Below are positions 16,244 to 25,648 of a DNA stretch of 34,079 nt, one piece after another. A model generated the notes under the pieces. The model was not told the DNA's origin, did no database searches, and saw only the letters and a program-made list of their open reading frames with translations. Origin of the DNA: Bacteroidetes bacterium HGW-Bacteroidetes-10 (lineage in GTDB: Bacteria; Bacteroidota; Bacteroidia; Bacteroidales; UBA932); NCBI GenBank assembly GCA_002842695.1, contig PHDT01000022.1, positions 1 through 34,079 of the forward strand, read 5' to 3'. Every line of letters starts with the position of its first letter. The first letter of the stretch is position 1. A program made the translations under genes and the position numbers.

Positions 16244-18624
16244 CAGAATTGTCTTATTAAAGTTGTTACCATTGCTGCTGTTGATACTACAGATGTTGAG
16301 AGACCTAGGATTTCTGCAAATGAAGCGCCTTGTCTTTCCGGTTTTTGTGGGACAATTATTTCACATCCCGGTTCAATTTTGGCTCCAAGTCCGGTATCGA
16401 CTTTGCCGTTCATAAATACAATGTATGGTCTCTTCTTGGCGCGGTATGCATAACCTCCTGCGTTCTCAATATACTCCCTTGCACTCATCCCTTTAGAAAA
16501 TGCAATTGTATTTGGATACATTACTGCTCCTGAGATTTTTACTGTTCCATTATAAGTAGGGATATCAAGAACATCTCCCTCACGTAAAACTAAATCATCG
16601 TCACCTCCTGGATTTGCAATTGCTTTTGCCAGATCTATACCAACATAATAGAAATGACTGATGTCCGACTCCTTGATTGCCAGAGAATCTTCACCACTGT
16701 TACTTTCTGCAAGTTTTAGTTTGGCTTCAAGCCTTGCCCTTTCGTCTTTGTCCATTCGTCTTAATAACCGGGCTCCTTTTATATAAGCACTTTCTGTTAC
16801 ACCACCTGCTCTGCTCACAAGATAAGATAGCCGTTCATCACGTGTTGTCTTTGCATATGAACCTGCAAAAAGAATCTCGCCAATGACTGATACATTCTGT
16901 TGTACTTCATATCCCGGAGATCGCCTGACTGTTACGATATCAAAGGGCTGTAATATTAATTTTTTGTCGCCTGATATTATAAGACCATTTTCAAGAGCAA
17001 ATGAGAATACTTCGCTCTGCTTTTCAGATTCTACAATGCTCATTGGGTTTTTGATCCTCCTTGAAACATCAACCCTCGCTCTTGAGGCACTCTCAAGCAA
17101 CCCCCCGCCTTGCAGAATCAAATCTTCGATACTCATATTTCTTGCGAAAGGGTAGGAGCCTGGTCTGCGAACCTCACCTGCAAGAACAATATTTCTTTCA
17201 TCACGAAGCTCATCTTTTGATGGGACATAAAGACGGTCGTTTCTCTTCAGCTTTATGTCGACGGAGGTTCCGTTAAGTATTGCTGATAGATTTAATGATT
17301 CAACAGTAGTTGATAAATCCGGGTTCTCTCTGTAAAGTAATACTCTATCGAGAAACGCATCCTCTTTTGGCCCCTCTGCTGCTATTATCAACTCCTTAAG
17401 AGTCGTAATTTTTTCACCTAACGCAAATGTGCCCGGCCTAAAAAGAGCACCATCTGCAGTAACCCTGTTTTCGTACCTTTCCAGAATGGCTCCTACAAAC
17501 ACGATGTCGCCATCTCTGGTTGTAAATTTTGAATAATCCTGCCCCTCTATTGTGTGCACCTGTTTCTCTTTTTCTCCCTTTCTGTTAACCAGCAGGCTTA
17601 ATTTATATGCGTTACCTTTGAATCCGCCGGCAAAAGAGAGAAGAGTCTCAATAGTTTCTCCGCTTTTCATCTCGTAATACATAGGTCTTTTAACCTCCCC
17701 TATAATTTTAACGAGACTTCTGTAAGGCTCAACTTTTACCATATCGCCGTCCTTTAATGAAATGTCTCCACTGTTGTCTCCCTTGAGCAAATAGCTGTAC
17801 ACATCGGTTGAAGCAAAAAGTTTACCACCTCTGTATACTTTAATATCACGGAGACTACCAATCTCGTTAATGCCACCGGCAGAGTATACAGCATGAAAAA
17901 CGGTAGATAGAGAAGACAATGCATATGTTCCTGGTACCTCAACCTCTCCCATGATATTTATCTGTATTGTGCGGGTTTTGCCAAGAGTAACATTCAAAAA
18001 TGTACCCGGTTGTGAGGATAACAGATCTGAATAAATTCTGCCAAAGGCTTTTCTTATTCTGCTTCTGGCATCTTTAATCTGTAATCCTGCAAGGTAAATG
18101 GGGCCTACTCCGGAGGCCATAATTTTTCCATCGGGAGAAATTTGAAGTGAAAGATTAAGTTCACTATTTCCCCATATGTCTATCAAAATCTCATCTCCAC
18201 TTCCCAGAACATAAGTTTCAGGAGTAGGAACATTCATATTTGGCTGAAAAGTCAGGTTTTGATTTGAGAAGATATTCTTCCCAAAAATTGTGTCTTTTAC
18301 TCCCTTTTGATTCTCTTTAATCTTAGCCCAATTTGTTGGGTCGGGGAAATTAATCAATACTTCTCGCTCTCTTGATTCCGTACTTATTGTGCCGGAAGTT
18401 GAAACTGATGATTTAGATGTCTCATATTGAGCTTTAATTCTCTGGAGCTGCTCAATTGTTACTCCCTTTGAAGATAAATCTGAAAAGATTTGCTCCTGAG
18501 TTTTTCCGGAAGTACTTAATCTTTTAAGTTCATCAATCACCTGTTGATCACTCATTTGAGCAAAAACGGCCGATGCCAGTAAAAGCGCAGCCGATAACGT
18601 GAATAATTTTCTTGCGAAATTCAT
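16243..18624 (-). CDS. Large SLBB/Poly_export outer-membrane polysaccharide export protein
   Basis: A 793-residue protein. A Sec signal peptide is visible (FTLSAALLLASAVFA, cleaved near 22/23, no lipobox Cys). A helical segment (23-65) resembling a short SHOCT-like region follows, then the Poly_export domain at about 134-215 (YVLGSGDEILIDIWG). About six SLBB units begin near 219, 304, 387, 477, 575 and 694; each has the [IV]xGEVxxPGxY...GG pattern. A hydrophobic C-terminal helix (about 769-790) could cross the outer membrane as in Wza. It is much longer than E. coli Wza (under 400 residues). It is expected to form the periplasm-spanning export channel. The gene follows the FlaA1-like gene by 28 bp and overlaps wzz by one base. 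Confidence 0.92.
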   Translation of the reverse strand: MNFARKLFTLSAALLLASAVFAQMSDQQVIDELKRLSTSGKTQEQIFSDLSSKGVTIEQLQRIKAQYETSKSSVSTSGTISTESREREVLINFPDPTNWAKIKENQKGVKDTIFGKNIFSNQNLTFQPNMNVPTPETYVLGSGDEILIDIWGNSELNLSLQISPDGKIMASGVGPIYLAGLQIKDARSRIRKAFGRIYSDLLSSQPGTFLNVTLGKTRTIQINIMGEVEVPGTYALSSLSTVFHAVYSAGGINEIGSLRDIKVYRGGKLFASTDVYSYLLKGDNSGDISLKDGDMVKVEPYRSLVKIIGEVKRPMYYEMKSGETIETLLSFAGGFKGNAYKLSLLVNRKGEKEKQVHTIEGQDYSKFTTRDGDIVFVGAILERYENRVTADGALFRPGTFALGEKITTLKELIIAAEGPKEDAFLDRVLLYRENPDLSTTVESLNLSAILNGTSVDIKLKRNDRLYVPSKDELRDERNIVLAGEVRRPGSYPFARNMSIEDLILQGGGLLESASRARVDVSRRIKNPMSIVESEKQSEVFSFALENGLIISGDKKLILQPFDIVTVRRSPGYEVQQNVSVIGEILFAGSYAKTTRDERLSYLVSRAGGVTESAYIKGARLLRRMDKDERARLEAKLKLAESNSGEDSLAIKESDISHFYYVGIDLAKAIANPGGDDDLVLREGDVLDIPTYNGTVKISGAVMYPNTIAFSKGMSAREYIENAGGYAYRAKKRPYIVFMNGKVDTGLGAKIEPGCEIIVPQKPERQGASFAEILGLSTSVVSTAAMVTTLIRQF

Positions 18625-18652
18625 ATGTGGTTACTTATCTGTGATTACTTAT

Positions 18653-20626
18653 TTATTTTGTCTTGAGGTTTGCCTCAAATTCTACATCAAGGACTTCATA
18701 TTTAGAGTTATGGCTCTTGAATTCCGGTATCATCTTCTTAAGAAGTTTTACAACCTCAATAGGGTATACATACTTGTTTGCAGTGTAGAGCAAATCTTTG
18801 ATTAAAGGGTGTACATCGTCATAGTCATATGTCCTCACCTTTGCTATCATCACCTTCTTGTGATATGTAGGGATTGTATTTTCAGTTGTAGCTAATAGCT
18901 CTTCGTAGAGTTTCTCTCCCTGACGGAGACCTGTCTCTACAATCTTGATGTCTTTGTGAGGTATTTTACCGGAGAGTCTTATCATCTTCTCTGCCAGGTC
19001 ATAAATCTTTACAGCTTCTCCCATGTCAAAGATATATATCTCTCCTCCGTTTCCGGTACAGCCCGCCTCAAGCACGAGAGAGCAGGCCTCAGGAATTGTC
19101 ATAAAGTAACGTGTGATATCTTTATGGGTAACTGTAACAGGTCCTCCAGCCTCAATCTGTCTTTTAAAGAGCGGAACAACTGAGCCGTTTGAGCCAAGTA
19201 CATTTCCAAATCTTGTGGTTACAAACTGGGTTGGGTTTTCAACTCCCTTTTCAAGCTGTTTCATGAAGAGCGACTGAACATAGATTTCTGCTGCTCTCTT
19301 TGATGCTCCCATTACGTTTGTTGGGTTTACAGCCTTATCTGTTGAAACCATTACAAACCTCTTCACACCAAACTCCATGCAGAGGTCGGCCACAATTTTG
19401 GTGCCTCCTACATTTGTCACAACAGCTGCAGATGGGTGAAACTCCATCATTGGCACATGTTTATATGCCGCTGCATGGAAGACAAGACTAGGCTTTGCAA
19501 TTTCAAAAATCTGCCTCATCTTTACCTGGCTTGTGACGTTCCCGATAATTGGTTTAATTGAAATTCCGGTATTGCGCGCTTGTAGCTCCAGCCACAAATC
19601 ATTCAGAGGAGTCTCTGCCTGGTCAACCAGTAATACCTCTTTACAGTGGAATTGCACAATTTGCCTTGCAATCTCACTACCAATAGAACCGGCTGCTCCG
19701 GTAATCAGAATTGTTTGTCCTTCGAACTGGTCCTCTATGCGCTCCCTGTCCATTCGGATTGCATTCCTGCCAAGCAGGTCTTCAATTTTAATTTTGTTTA
19801 TCTGTGGTGCAGAGGAGATGTTATTTTCGTCAAACTTAGTGAACATCGAGACCATCATCAAATCAAGCCCCTCTACAATGCATCGGTCATAAAACTCCTT
19901 AGGCATAGCCTCCAGTTGTGACTTATACAGAATAAGTGTCTTTACATTAAAGGCAGCCATATGGTGAGCAAGCCCCTTTGCCGCAGAGATTATTGGGATG
20001 CCGTTAACAACCTTACCCACCTGATTGCTTTTGAAGGCAACAAAGGCTACAGGCTGATATGGGCTGCTTCTGTCAGAAAGAAGGTTGTTCCCCAGGAGAA
20101 TTGAATCCCAGTCGGACCCCAGAATAAATGCACGGATCTTTTTGCTGTTATAGTTCTGTTCAAATGTTTCGAAAAAGCTTCTGACTGTAAACCTGAAAAT
20201 AAACTGACCGGCAAGTACCATCATTCCAAGTACACCGGGGAACCAGTAGTTGAATTCAATAGCTGTAGCCCCCTCAACATTGGTTTCGGTAATAAGGATT
20301 GCAAGACCGGTATAGATAATTGACGCTGCTATCGTAGAATTGGATAGCTTTTTGAGATCGACCATGGTCGAGAACCGAACCACTCCGTGATATGTTCTGA
20401 AAAGAATAGAGGTAGCAGCGAAGACAGAAACTGCCAGAAACAGCTTGAAAGTGAAATGTTCAGATGGTGTGGCTGCTATATTTTCTCTGAAGAACCAGAG
20501 TGATACGAATGCGATTACTACAATAAATTCATCGAACAGGAAGATGGTCCAGCGGGGCATGAAATTGCGCATTACTTTCCACAGGTAACGCTCGCCCCGT
20601 ATCATGAGGTCGCGGAAGTTTGCCAT
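18653..20626 (-). CDS. Membrane-bound nucleotide-sugar 4,6-dehydratase (FlaA1/CapD/PglF family)
   Basis: A 657-residue protein with four N-terminal membrane spans (about 26-46, 58-76, 97-113, 130-150), a Rossmann CoA-binding-like domain (about 160-280), and a C-terminal SDR domain: TGAAGSIGSE (309-318), AAAYKHVPMMEFHP, VSTDKAVNPTNVMGASKR (427-444), RFGNVLGSNGSVVPLF. Met replaces the SDR Tyr before the catalytic Lys, as usual for PglF-type UDP-GlcNAc 4,6-dehydratases. It would produce a UDP-4-keto-6-deoxy sugar at the membrane. It is the first gene of the EPS operon, with a possible promoter at 20707-20733. Its base composition is less AT-rich than that of the glycosyltransferase half of the operon. 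Confidence 0.92.
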   Translation of the reverse strand: MANFRDLMIRGERYLWKVMRNFMPRWTIFLFDEFIVVIAFVSLWFFRENIAATPSEHFTFKLFLAVSVFAATSILFRTYHGVVRFSTMVDLKKLSNSTIAASIIYTGLAILITETNVEGATAIEFNYWFPGVLGMMVLAGQFIFRFTVRSFFETFEQNYNSKKIRAFILGSDWDSILLGNNLLSDRSSPYQPVAFVAFKSNQVGKVVNGIPIISAAKGLAHHMAAFNVKTLILYKSQLEAMPKEFYDRCIVEGLDLMMVSMFTKFDENNISSAPQINKIKIEDLLGRNAIRMDRERIEDQFEGQTILITGAAGSIGSEIARQIVQFHCKEVLLVDQAETPLNDLWLELQARNTGISIKPIIGNVTSQVKMRQIFEIAKPSLVFHAAAYKHVPMMEFHPSAAVVTNVGGTKIVADLCMEFGVKRFVMVSTDKAVNPTNVMGASKRAAEIYVQSLFMKQLEKGVENPTQFVTTRFGNVLGSNGSVVPLFKRQIEAGGPVTVTHKDITRYFMTIPEACSLVLEAGCTGNGGEIYIFDMGEAVKIYDLAEKMIRLSGKIPHKDIKIVETGLRQGEKLYEELLATTENTIPTYHKKVMIAKVRTYDYDDVHPLIKDLLYTANKYVYPIEVVKLLKKMIPEFKSHNSKYEVLDVEFEANLKTK

Positions 20627-20706
20627 AAAGTTCGTTTAAGTTGTTGCATGCAGATGTCCGGTGAGTCACAAATCTTTGCGCCTCGCCCGAACTCACTACA
20701 AGCATA

Positions 20707-20733
20707 CAAATGTAATAAATGAAAAACCACAAA
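20707..20733 (-). promoter_or_regulatory. Possible Bacteroidetes promoter of EPS operon
   Basis: On the minus strand a TACATTTG (20714-20707) matches the TAnnTTTG -7 box, about 80 bases before the dehydratase ATG. An upstream TTTG (20733-20730) could be the -33 box, but the spacer is 15 instead of the usual 19-21, so the call is tentative. Confidence 0.45.
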
Positions 20734-20799
20734 GCAAGAAAAATATGCTCTTTTACATATATTTGCAATAGGTTTTATCAATCTTTAATTACACTCGCC

Positions 20800-22749
20800 A
20801 TGAAAGCTCTAAGGTTTATCACATTTCTATTGCTGATTATTTTACTATCTCCTGATATTCAGGCTCAAAATAAAAATATTGTGAGGTTTGCATTCCTTAC
20901 AGATTTGCATATTTCCGATGTTGCGACCAACGCAGAGGACCTCGAATTCTCGGTCGAAGATCTCAACAACATTTCCAACCTCGATTTTGTCATATTCGGA
21001 GGCGATATCACCGAGTTTGGCAGTGACAAGGAGATTGCCCATTCCCATGCCATTATCTCAAAACTCAAAGTTCCGTGGTATATAGTGGGAGGAAACCACG
21101 ACTCCAAATGGAGTGAGAGCGGATGCAACACTTTTAAGGATGTTTTCGGGTATGAATGGTTTGAGTTTGAGCGGGGCGGGATCCGGTTCCTTGGCTGTAA
21201 CTCTGGGCCTAACATGCGGATGGCGCCTGCGCTCGTTCCCCGCGACGCGGTTCTATGGCTTGACTCTGTAACCAGGTCAATCCCGCCCCACCAGCCTGTA
21301 GTTTTTGTAAATCACTACCCGCTCGACGAGGCCATGCTAAATTACACTACCATCCTCGACTTCCTTTCAAGAAATAATGTTCAGTTTGCCATGTGCGGAC
21401 ACGGACACAACAACCGAACTTACAATTATAAGGTTCCCGGCTCACCAAATACCGCCGTTACACCCGTAATCCGCGGAGTGATGGGCCGCTCAAATCTCCG
21501 TGCCGGCAAAGCCGCCCATGGCTACAACCTTGTCACAATTGACCAGACTGCCGCCACCATTACATTTCATGAGCGTGAAGGCCGACAAACCAAAGCCCCC
21601 TGGCACACCCTTAAAATGCTCACCCCGCCACCCGCCATCAAAACCACACTATTATTTGACTACCAGGACGACACCGACATAGGCTCCGGCGCAGTAATCG
21701 ACGGCAATCGAATTTTCTGGGCCAACGCCAGCGGTGTAATCAAGGCCTTTGATATACCATCTCAACACAATATCTCCAAGTCATCAAATCAAAATTCTGG
21801 TGTTGGCTCATCTGCTCAACCCTTATCTTCTTCAGTAACTTCATTCTCCTCAGCAGGACTGAAAAACCCGCAGCCAGCCTGGACCTTCAGAACCGGTGGC
21901 AAGATTTTCTCCACTCCGGCCATTGCAGACGGCAAACTGGTTGTCGGCTCATCCGATACCTATATATATAGTCTTGATATTAAGACCGGTAAACTGTTGT
22001 GGAAATACAAAGCCACAAAATCTGTCCTCGCCTCGCCAACCATCCACAAAGGCGTTGTATATATTGGTGCATCAGACGGAGTATTCCGCGCGCTCGATCT
22101 CAAAACCGGCAAACTTGTCTGGGAGTTCAAAGATGTGAAGGGATTCGTCGAGTCAAAAGCCTGGGTGGACGACTCCGGTGTCTACTTCGGAACCTGGGGC
22201 TCGATGCTCTACGCCCTCAGCCCAAAAGATGGCTCACTCCTCTGGAGCTGGACCAACCACAAGGGCAGGGGACTCTCACCCGCAGCCGTGTGGCCCGTTA
22301 AGGCAAACGGCAAAATTTTCGTCGCCACTCCCGAGCGCATGACCCACGCCATTGACGCCGCCACCGGCACCGAACTCTGGCGCGCCCGCGGCGGCCGCGA
22401 AAGTGTCGGCCTCTCACCCGACGCCACCACCCTCTTTGTCAAGACCATGCAGGACACCGTCTTCGCGTATCGCACAGATGTTGCACAAGCAGACAAGTCG
22501 CTCAGAAAATGGACCTCACACACCGGTTACGGCTACGAGATAGCCCCGTCAGCAATCACCTCGGCCTACGGATACGTCTTCATCCCAACCGACAAGGGTA
22601 ACATCTTCGTTCTTAATGAGGCCGACGGCTCAGTTGCCGGTATCATCCGCTTTTCCGGCGCCCTCATCAACCACATCCTCCCCACCGGCAACCGCCAGAT
22701 CCTGGTCAGCTCGATGGATGGGCGGGTATCTCTGCAGAAGCTTGAGTAA
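20800..22749 (+). CDS. Secreted metallophosphoesterase fused to PQQ-like beta-propeller
   Basis: The protein has 649 residues from the ATG at 20800, chosen because MKALRFITFLLLIILLSPDI is a clean signal peptide ending in QAQ; the frame is open from 20719 but that start would bury the signal. The calcineurin-like domain carries the full metal-ligand set: D35-x-H37 (TDLHISD), GGD (67-69), GNHD (98-101), NHYP (171-174) and GHGHN (200-204). From about residue 365 to the end, PQQ/WD-like propeller blades repeat (ADGKLVVGSSDTYIYSLDIK, HKGVVYIGASDGVFRALDLK, FIPTDKGNIFVLNEADGS). A periplasmic or surface phosphoesterase is inferred; the substrate is unknown. The 3' half is markedly GC-rich compared with flanking genes. 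It is divergent from the EPS operon, and a palindromic array begins four bases after its stop. Confidence 0.88.
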   Translation: MKALRFITFLLLIILLSPDIQAQNKNIVRFAFLTDLHISDVATNAEDLEFSVEDLNNISNLDFVIFGGDITEFGSDKEIAHSHAIISKLKVPWYIVGGNHDSKWSESGCNTFKDVFGYEWFEFERGGIRFLGCNSGPNMRMAPALVPRDAVLWLDSVTRSIPPHQPVVFVNHYPLDEAMLNYTTILDFLSRNNVQFAMCGHGHNNRTYNYKVPGSPNTAVTPVIRGVMGRSNLRAGKAAHGYNLVTIDQTAATITFHEREGRQTKAPWHTLKMLTPPPAIKTTLLFDYQDDTDIGSGAVIDGNRIFWANASGVIKAFDIPSQHNISKSSNQNSGVGSSAQPLSSSVTSFSSAGLKNPQPAWTFRTGGKIFSTPAIADGKLVVGSSDTYIYSLDIKTGKLLWKYKATKSVLASPTIHKGVVYIGASDGVFRALDLKTGKLVWEFKDVKGFVESKAWVDDSGVYFGTWGSMLYALSPKDGSLLWSWTNHKGRGLSPAAVWPVKANGKIFVATPERMTHAIDAATGTELWRARGGRESVGLSPDATTLFVKTMQDTVFAYRTDVAQADKSLRKWTSHTGYGYEIAPSAITSAYGYVFIPTDKGNIFVLNEADGSVAGIIRFSGALINHILPTGNRQILVSSMDGRVSLQKLE

Positions 22750-22752
22750 CGA

Positions 22753-22874
22753 CCCGTGCGGCTGTAACAGCCAGTAAATCAACGACAGCCACTTTGTCCC
22801 CGCGGATGATCCGCGGGGACAAAGTGCTACTCACACACCCACCGCGACTTACAGCGATACGGGTCTTCGTTTTT
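22753..22874 (+). terminator. Possible terminator formed by palindrome copy 1
   Basis: The compound hairpin starts four bases after the stop of the phosphoesterase-propeller gene and is followed by TCTTCGTTTTTT (T-run at 22869-22874). It could therefore end that transcript. Copy 2 has the same T-run. Whether termination is its function or a side effect of where the element inserted is unknown. Confidence 0.45.
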
Positions 22875-23316
22875 TAACAGCTCCTCACAGTGTCTATATC
22901 TTTGATTCACAGATTCCCCGATCGCCTGATTCTATGGTGCCGGGACTGCGCCCGGCGAGTTAAAGCCTCCGGCAAAGGTTTTTCAACCCTGCACGCACGC
23001 TGCGCAAACCCAATGACAGCCTCGTTCTCCGGCCACTAGCCCTGTTTCATTTTTCCCCGACCCCGCACGGCTGTAACTCTCAGTAAATCAACGACAGCCA
23101 CTTTGTCCCCGCGGATCATCCGCGGGGACAAAGTGCTACTCACACACCCACAGCGACTTACAGCCGTGCGGGTCTTCGTTTTTTAACAGCTCCTCACAGT
23201 GTCTATATCTTTGATTCACAGTTCCCCCGGACGCCTGATTATATGGTGCCGGGACTGCGCCCGGCGAGTTAAAGCCTCCGGCAAAGGTTTTTCAACCCTG
23301 CACGCACGCTGCGCAA
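22753..23316. repeat. GC-rich tandem repeat, two copies, 309-bp period
   Basis: Two near-identical units, offset 309 bp throughout, each made of two modules. Module A is a 111-bp compound palindrome (22753-22863 and 23062-23172). It has an inner perfect 18-bp stem CACTTTGTCCCCGCGGAT with a one-base centre (22790-22826 and 23099-23135) and 15-base outer arms. Outer arms are perfect in copy 2 (CCCGCACGGCTGTAA and its complement) and 12 of 15 in copy 1. Module B (22936-23007 and 23245-23316) contains GCCGGG...CCCGGC and a CCTCCGGCAAAGG stretch. No transposase or ORF is carried. Confidence 0.9.
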
Positions 23317-23374
23317 TCCACACCGCGCGCGAAGCGCTGCACCGCCACCGCCGGCACGGCGGTACCATATAAAA

Positions 23375-23406
23375 ACGATGAAGCCACCCTCATTTAGGAT
23401 GGCTTC
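23375..23406 (-). terminator. Probable terminator of the second export operon
   Basis: Arms GAAGCCACCCT (23380-23390) and AGGATGGCTTC (23396-23406) pair over 11 bp with one G-T wobble and a 5-base loop. On the minus strand the stem is followed after a few bases by TTTTT. It lies ~220 bp beyond the CotH gene stop, so it would end that leftward operon. It could also stop read-through from the right-hand strand. Confidence 0.5.
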
Positions 23407-23627
23407 ACAAACTTAAATTACGAAAAGACTTTTTATGTTACGCTGCAATGCCAAAGGGTCGAAAGCAAGTAACTTTTGTTGTTTTGGCGCCTATATAAAT
23501 TTTTAACAAGACAAATTTTTAAAAAAAACGTTAACAATTATTATTTCTTCTCTTGCAGTGATGATTTTTTAAATTACTTGTTTAATTATTCTTATACCAA
23601 TTAGTTATAGTTGGTGAAAATTAAATT

Positions 23628-25592
23628 TTACCATGTGGAAATTTGATTATTTAGCCATAAAAGTCTTTGCATATACCTGTTTTTCATTTTAGTTACTGCT
23701 TCGGCAGGTGTTAAATGCTTGTCATGATTTCTTCCACCTCCAATTTTTTCATCTTCACTTATTGCCCAGATACCTTGTGACGAATTTTCATTAACCTCTA
23801 TCCAGTTAATGTCTTGAGATTTTGCAATTTTTGCGTACTCATTATCAATGAAATCGGGAACGTCATTTAGAAGATAATTATAGAACTCATTCCATCGATC
23901 TTTGGCACGAGCCTTAAATTTTGGATCTTTAAATAGTTGTCTGAAGTAAATTGTTCTGTATTCTAAACTATTGTATTCATCTTCATTTGGAATATAATCG
24001 TAATGCATCCAGTAGAGTGTGCCAAGATATGTTGTCTGGTCAAAATCCCACAATGGACCGGCACAAAGCTTACCGTTAGTATCTTTATACATATATACGC
24101 TTCCTGGTAATCTGCTATCTTCATTACCGGTTAGCTCTTGAATAAGCCAGAAATCAATAAAAGTTGAGATATCCAGAAGGTTGTTAAATTTTGTAGTGTC
24201 TGGTGTTCCGGCTAAATTTGCAGTCCCGGAATGATACTTGGTATTTTGTGGAAGATCAGGAAAAATGAATTTTTCAAGTTGATTGAAGAAGTTTTGAATG
24301 TAATTCATTTGAGTTGAATTTGCATCTTCTGGCTCTTTAACGATTACAGGTATTTGAGAAATTGTTGGCCTGAAATATCTGGTCTCTCCAAAGGAGTAGT
24401 ACCGGTCAATCTCCAGCAGCCAACCTCCTGTAATTTTTTCTGAATTTGTTTCTGTGTTGTCAACTTCTTCAATGTTAACCCTTTTAGAGTCAATTTTGAT
24501 TTGTTCAGTAAGAAGATAATTGCCAAGAAATTTTCCATTTAAAATCACTTCAACAAATCTTGAATCGGGTGTCCATTTTAAATTGGAGTGTTTTCCTATT
24601 TCGAATGTAACTTTATTTCTCAATCCAGTCTTGTCGGCATAATTTGCAAGAAGGACCCATCTTTTGTGAGGATTCATCCCAAGGAATGTTCCTGCACTCT
24701 TTTCCTTAAGCTTAAGATTGTATGGCTTTTTTGGCATATTCCACGTACTGTTGCCCCTACCTTTGATATCTGTCTCTCCGGATAATTCATTAATACCACT
24801 ATTACCCTGAGGATCAATTTTAAATTTGCCTCCTTTCCAATCCTCTTTACTTGTAATATCTGTATTATCATTTGTTGTAAGCACCAGAAGGGGAAGACCT
24901 GAATATGAGTTTTCTGGATTACTGAGTTTTACTGAATATTCTATATATGTATTGTTTTTTGCATAAAACCTGTAGGTAACTAAATTGGAAAAGTTATTTA
25001 CTGTGATTCCGCTTTTCTGAGTATTTTCTGCAATTGTTACTTTAGATGTATTTGATTTCCATGATGCTTTTAGGGTAGTAAGATCTGTTTTATAGTATTT
25101 AATAACTTGTTCACTCGTAAACTCGTATACAGAGCCAATTTTCTTAATGAATTCAATTTCACTGTAAATACTATTATTGTATTTTGGAGATATTGAAAAT
25201 TCAGTAACTATAATATCTGCTTTATCATTAGCGTAGTTTTTGCCTGGTTGTTTAATCGTGACTTTTTTTGTTACCTCACCGGCTTTAATATTCAGATAAA
25301 ACTCACGGTCTGTGTCAATATTCTCTGAAATTGTAACTATGACAATTGTTTCACTATTTTTTTTACCGGAACTTGGAGATACACTACAATTTGCATTTGT
25401 TCCCGAAATAGTCCAGTCACTGTTGGAGTTTATTGTCAGGGTCTGACTACCTGAAGTGTCTGCAAAATGTAAAACCTCAGATGAAATTGAGATTGAAATT
25501 GATGGTGCAGGAGAATCGGGAATCTTTACACAACTAACAATAAATGACAGTAAACAAACAGTTAATAATAACAGATTACGACACTTTTTCAT
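23628..25592 (-). CDS. CotH-kinase family lipoprotein with BACON domain
   Basis: A 654-residue protein with a lipoprotein signal (lipobox LSFIVSC, Cys21). A BACON-like beta domain covers about 34-117 (VLHFADTSGSQTLTINSNSDW ... VTIKQPG), and an Ig-like DUF5018-type region about 125-225. A CotH-like kinase domain covers about 233-640: DIKGRGNSTWNMPKKPYNLK (275-294), KRWVLLANYADKTGLRNK, GNYLLTEQIKID, IQELTGNEDS and AGPLWDFDQT (511-520), where the metal-binding Asp of the atypical kinase fold should be. CotH of spore formers is a secreted protein kinase; the substrate here is unknown. It would be anchored on the periplasmic or outer face. It follows the HAD gene by 56 bp, as last gene of the second export operon. 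Confidence 0.88.
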   Translation of the reverse strand: MKKCRNLLLLTVCLLSFIVSCVKIPDSPAPSISISISSEVLHFADTSGSQTLTINSNSDWTISGTNANCSVSPSSGKKNSETIVIVTISENIDTDREFYLNIKAGEVTKKVTIKQPGKNYANDKADIIVTEFSISPKYNNSIYSEIEFIKKIGSVYEFTSEQVIKYYKTDLTTLKASWKSNTSKVTIAENTQKSGITVNNFSNLVTYRFYAKNNTYIEYSVKLSNPENSYSGLPLLVLTTNDNTDITSKEDWKGGKFKIDPQGNSGINELSGETDIKGRGNSTWNMPKKPYNLKLKEKSAGTFLGMNPHKRWVLLANYADKTGLRNKVTFEIGKHSNLKWTPDSRFVEVILNGKFLGNYLLTEQIKIDSKRVNIEEVDNTETNSEKITGGWLLEIDRYYSFGETRYFRPTISQIPVIVKEPEDANSTQMNYIQNFFNQLEKFIFPDLPQNTKYHSGTANLAGTPDTTKFNNLLDISTFIDFWLIQELTGNEDSRLPGSVYMYKDTNGKLCAGPLWDFDQTTYLGTLYWMHYDYIPNEDEYNSLEYRTIYFRQLFKDPKFKARAKDRWNEFYNYLLNDVPDFIDNEYAKIAKSQDINWIEVNENSSQGIWAISEDEKIGGGRNHDKHLTPAEAVTKMKNRYMQRLLWLNNQISTW

Positions 25593-25648
25593 TGATTTGT
25601 TTTTTTATGTTTTGGATATTACTAATAGATATTGGATATGTATTTTAA

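Larger units (their letters stand above)
22750..23627. other. 878-bp intergenic region with palindromic array
   Basis: No gene is visible. The first ~570 bp hold the two-copy 309-bp tandem array. Then come a perfect ACCGCCG-GCA-CGGCGGT hairpin (23347-23363) and a terminator-like hairpin (23380-23406). The last ~220 bp before the CotH gene stop are AT-rich without evident structure. Confidence 0.7.

Noticed and set aside
19533..19892. Plus-strand 119-codon open frame within the FlaA1-like gene
   Set aside because: It lies opposite the conserved SDR domain, has no recognisable motif and no promoter or ribosome-binding site.
20719..20799. Extended N-terminus of the phosphoesterase-propeller protein
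   Set aside because: It would place 27 polar residues before a clean signal peptide and overlap the likely EPS promoter region.
22209..22523. Open frame on the minus strand inside the phosphoesterase-propeller gene
   Set aside because: It is a shadow of a GC-rich coding region; the plus frame has clear propeller blades and the minus frame no domain.
22753..23316. Tandem repeats as a CRISPR array
   Set aside because: Units are ~309 bp with near-identical content, and no short repeat/unique spacer pattern or cas genes are present.
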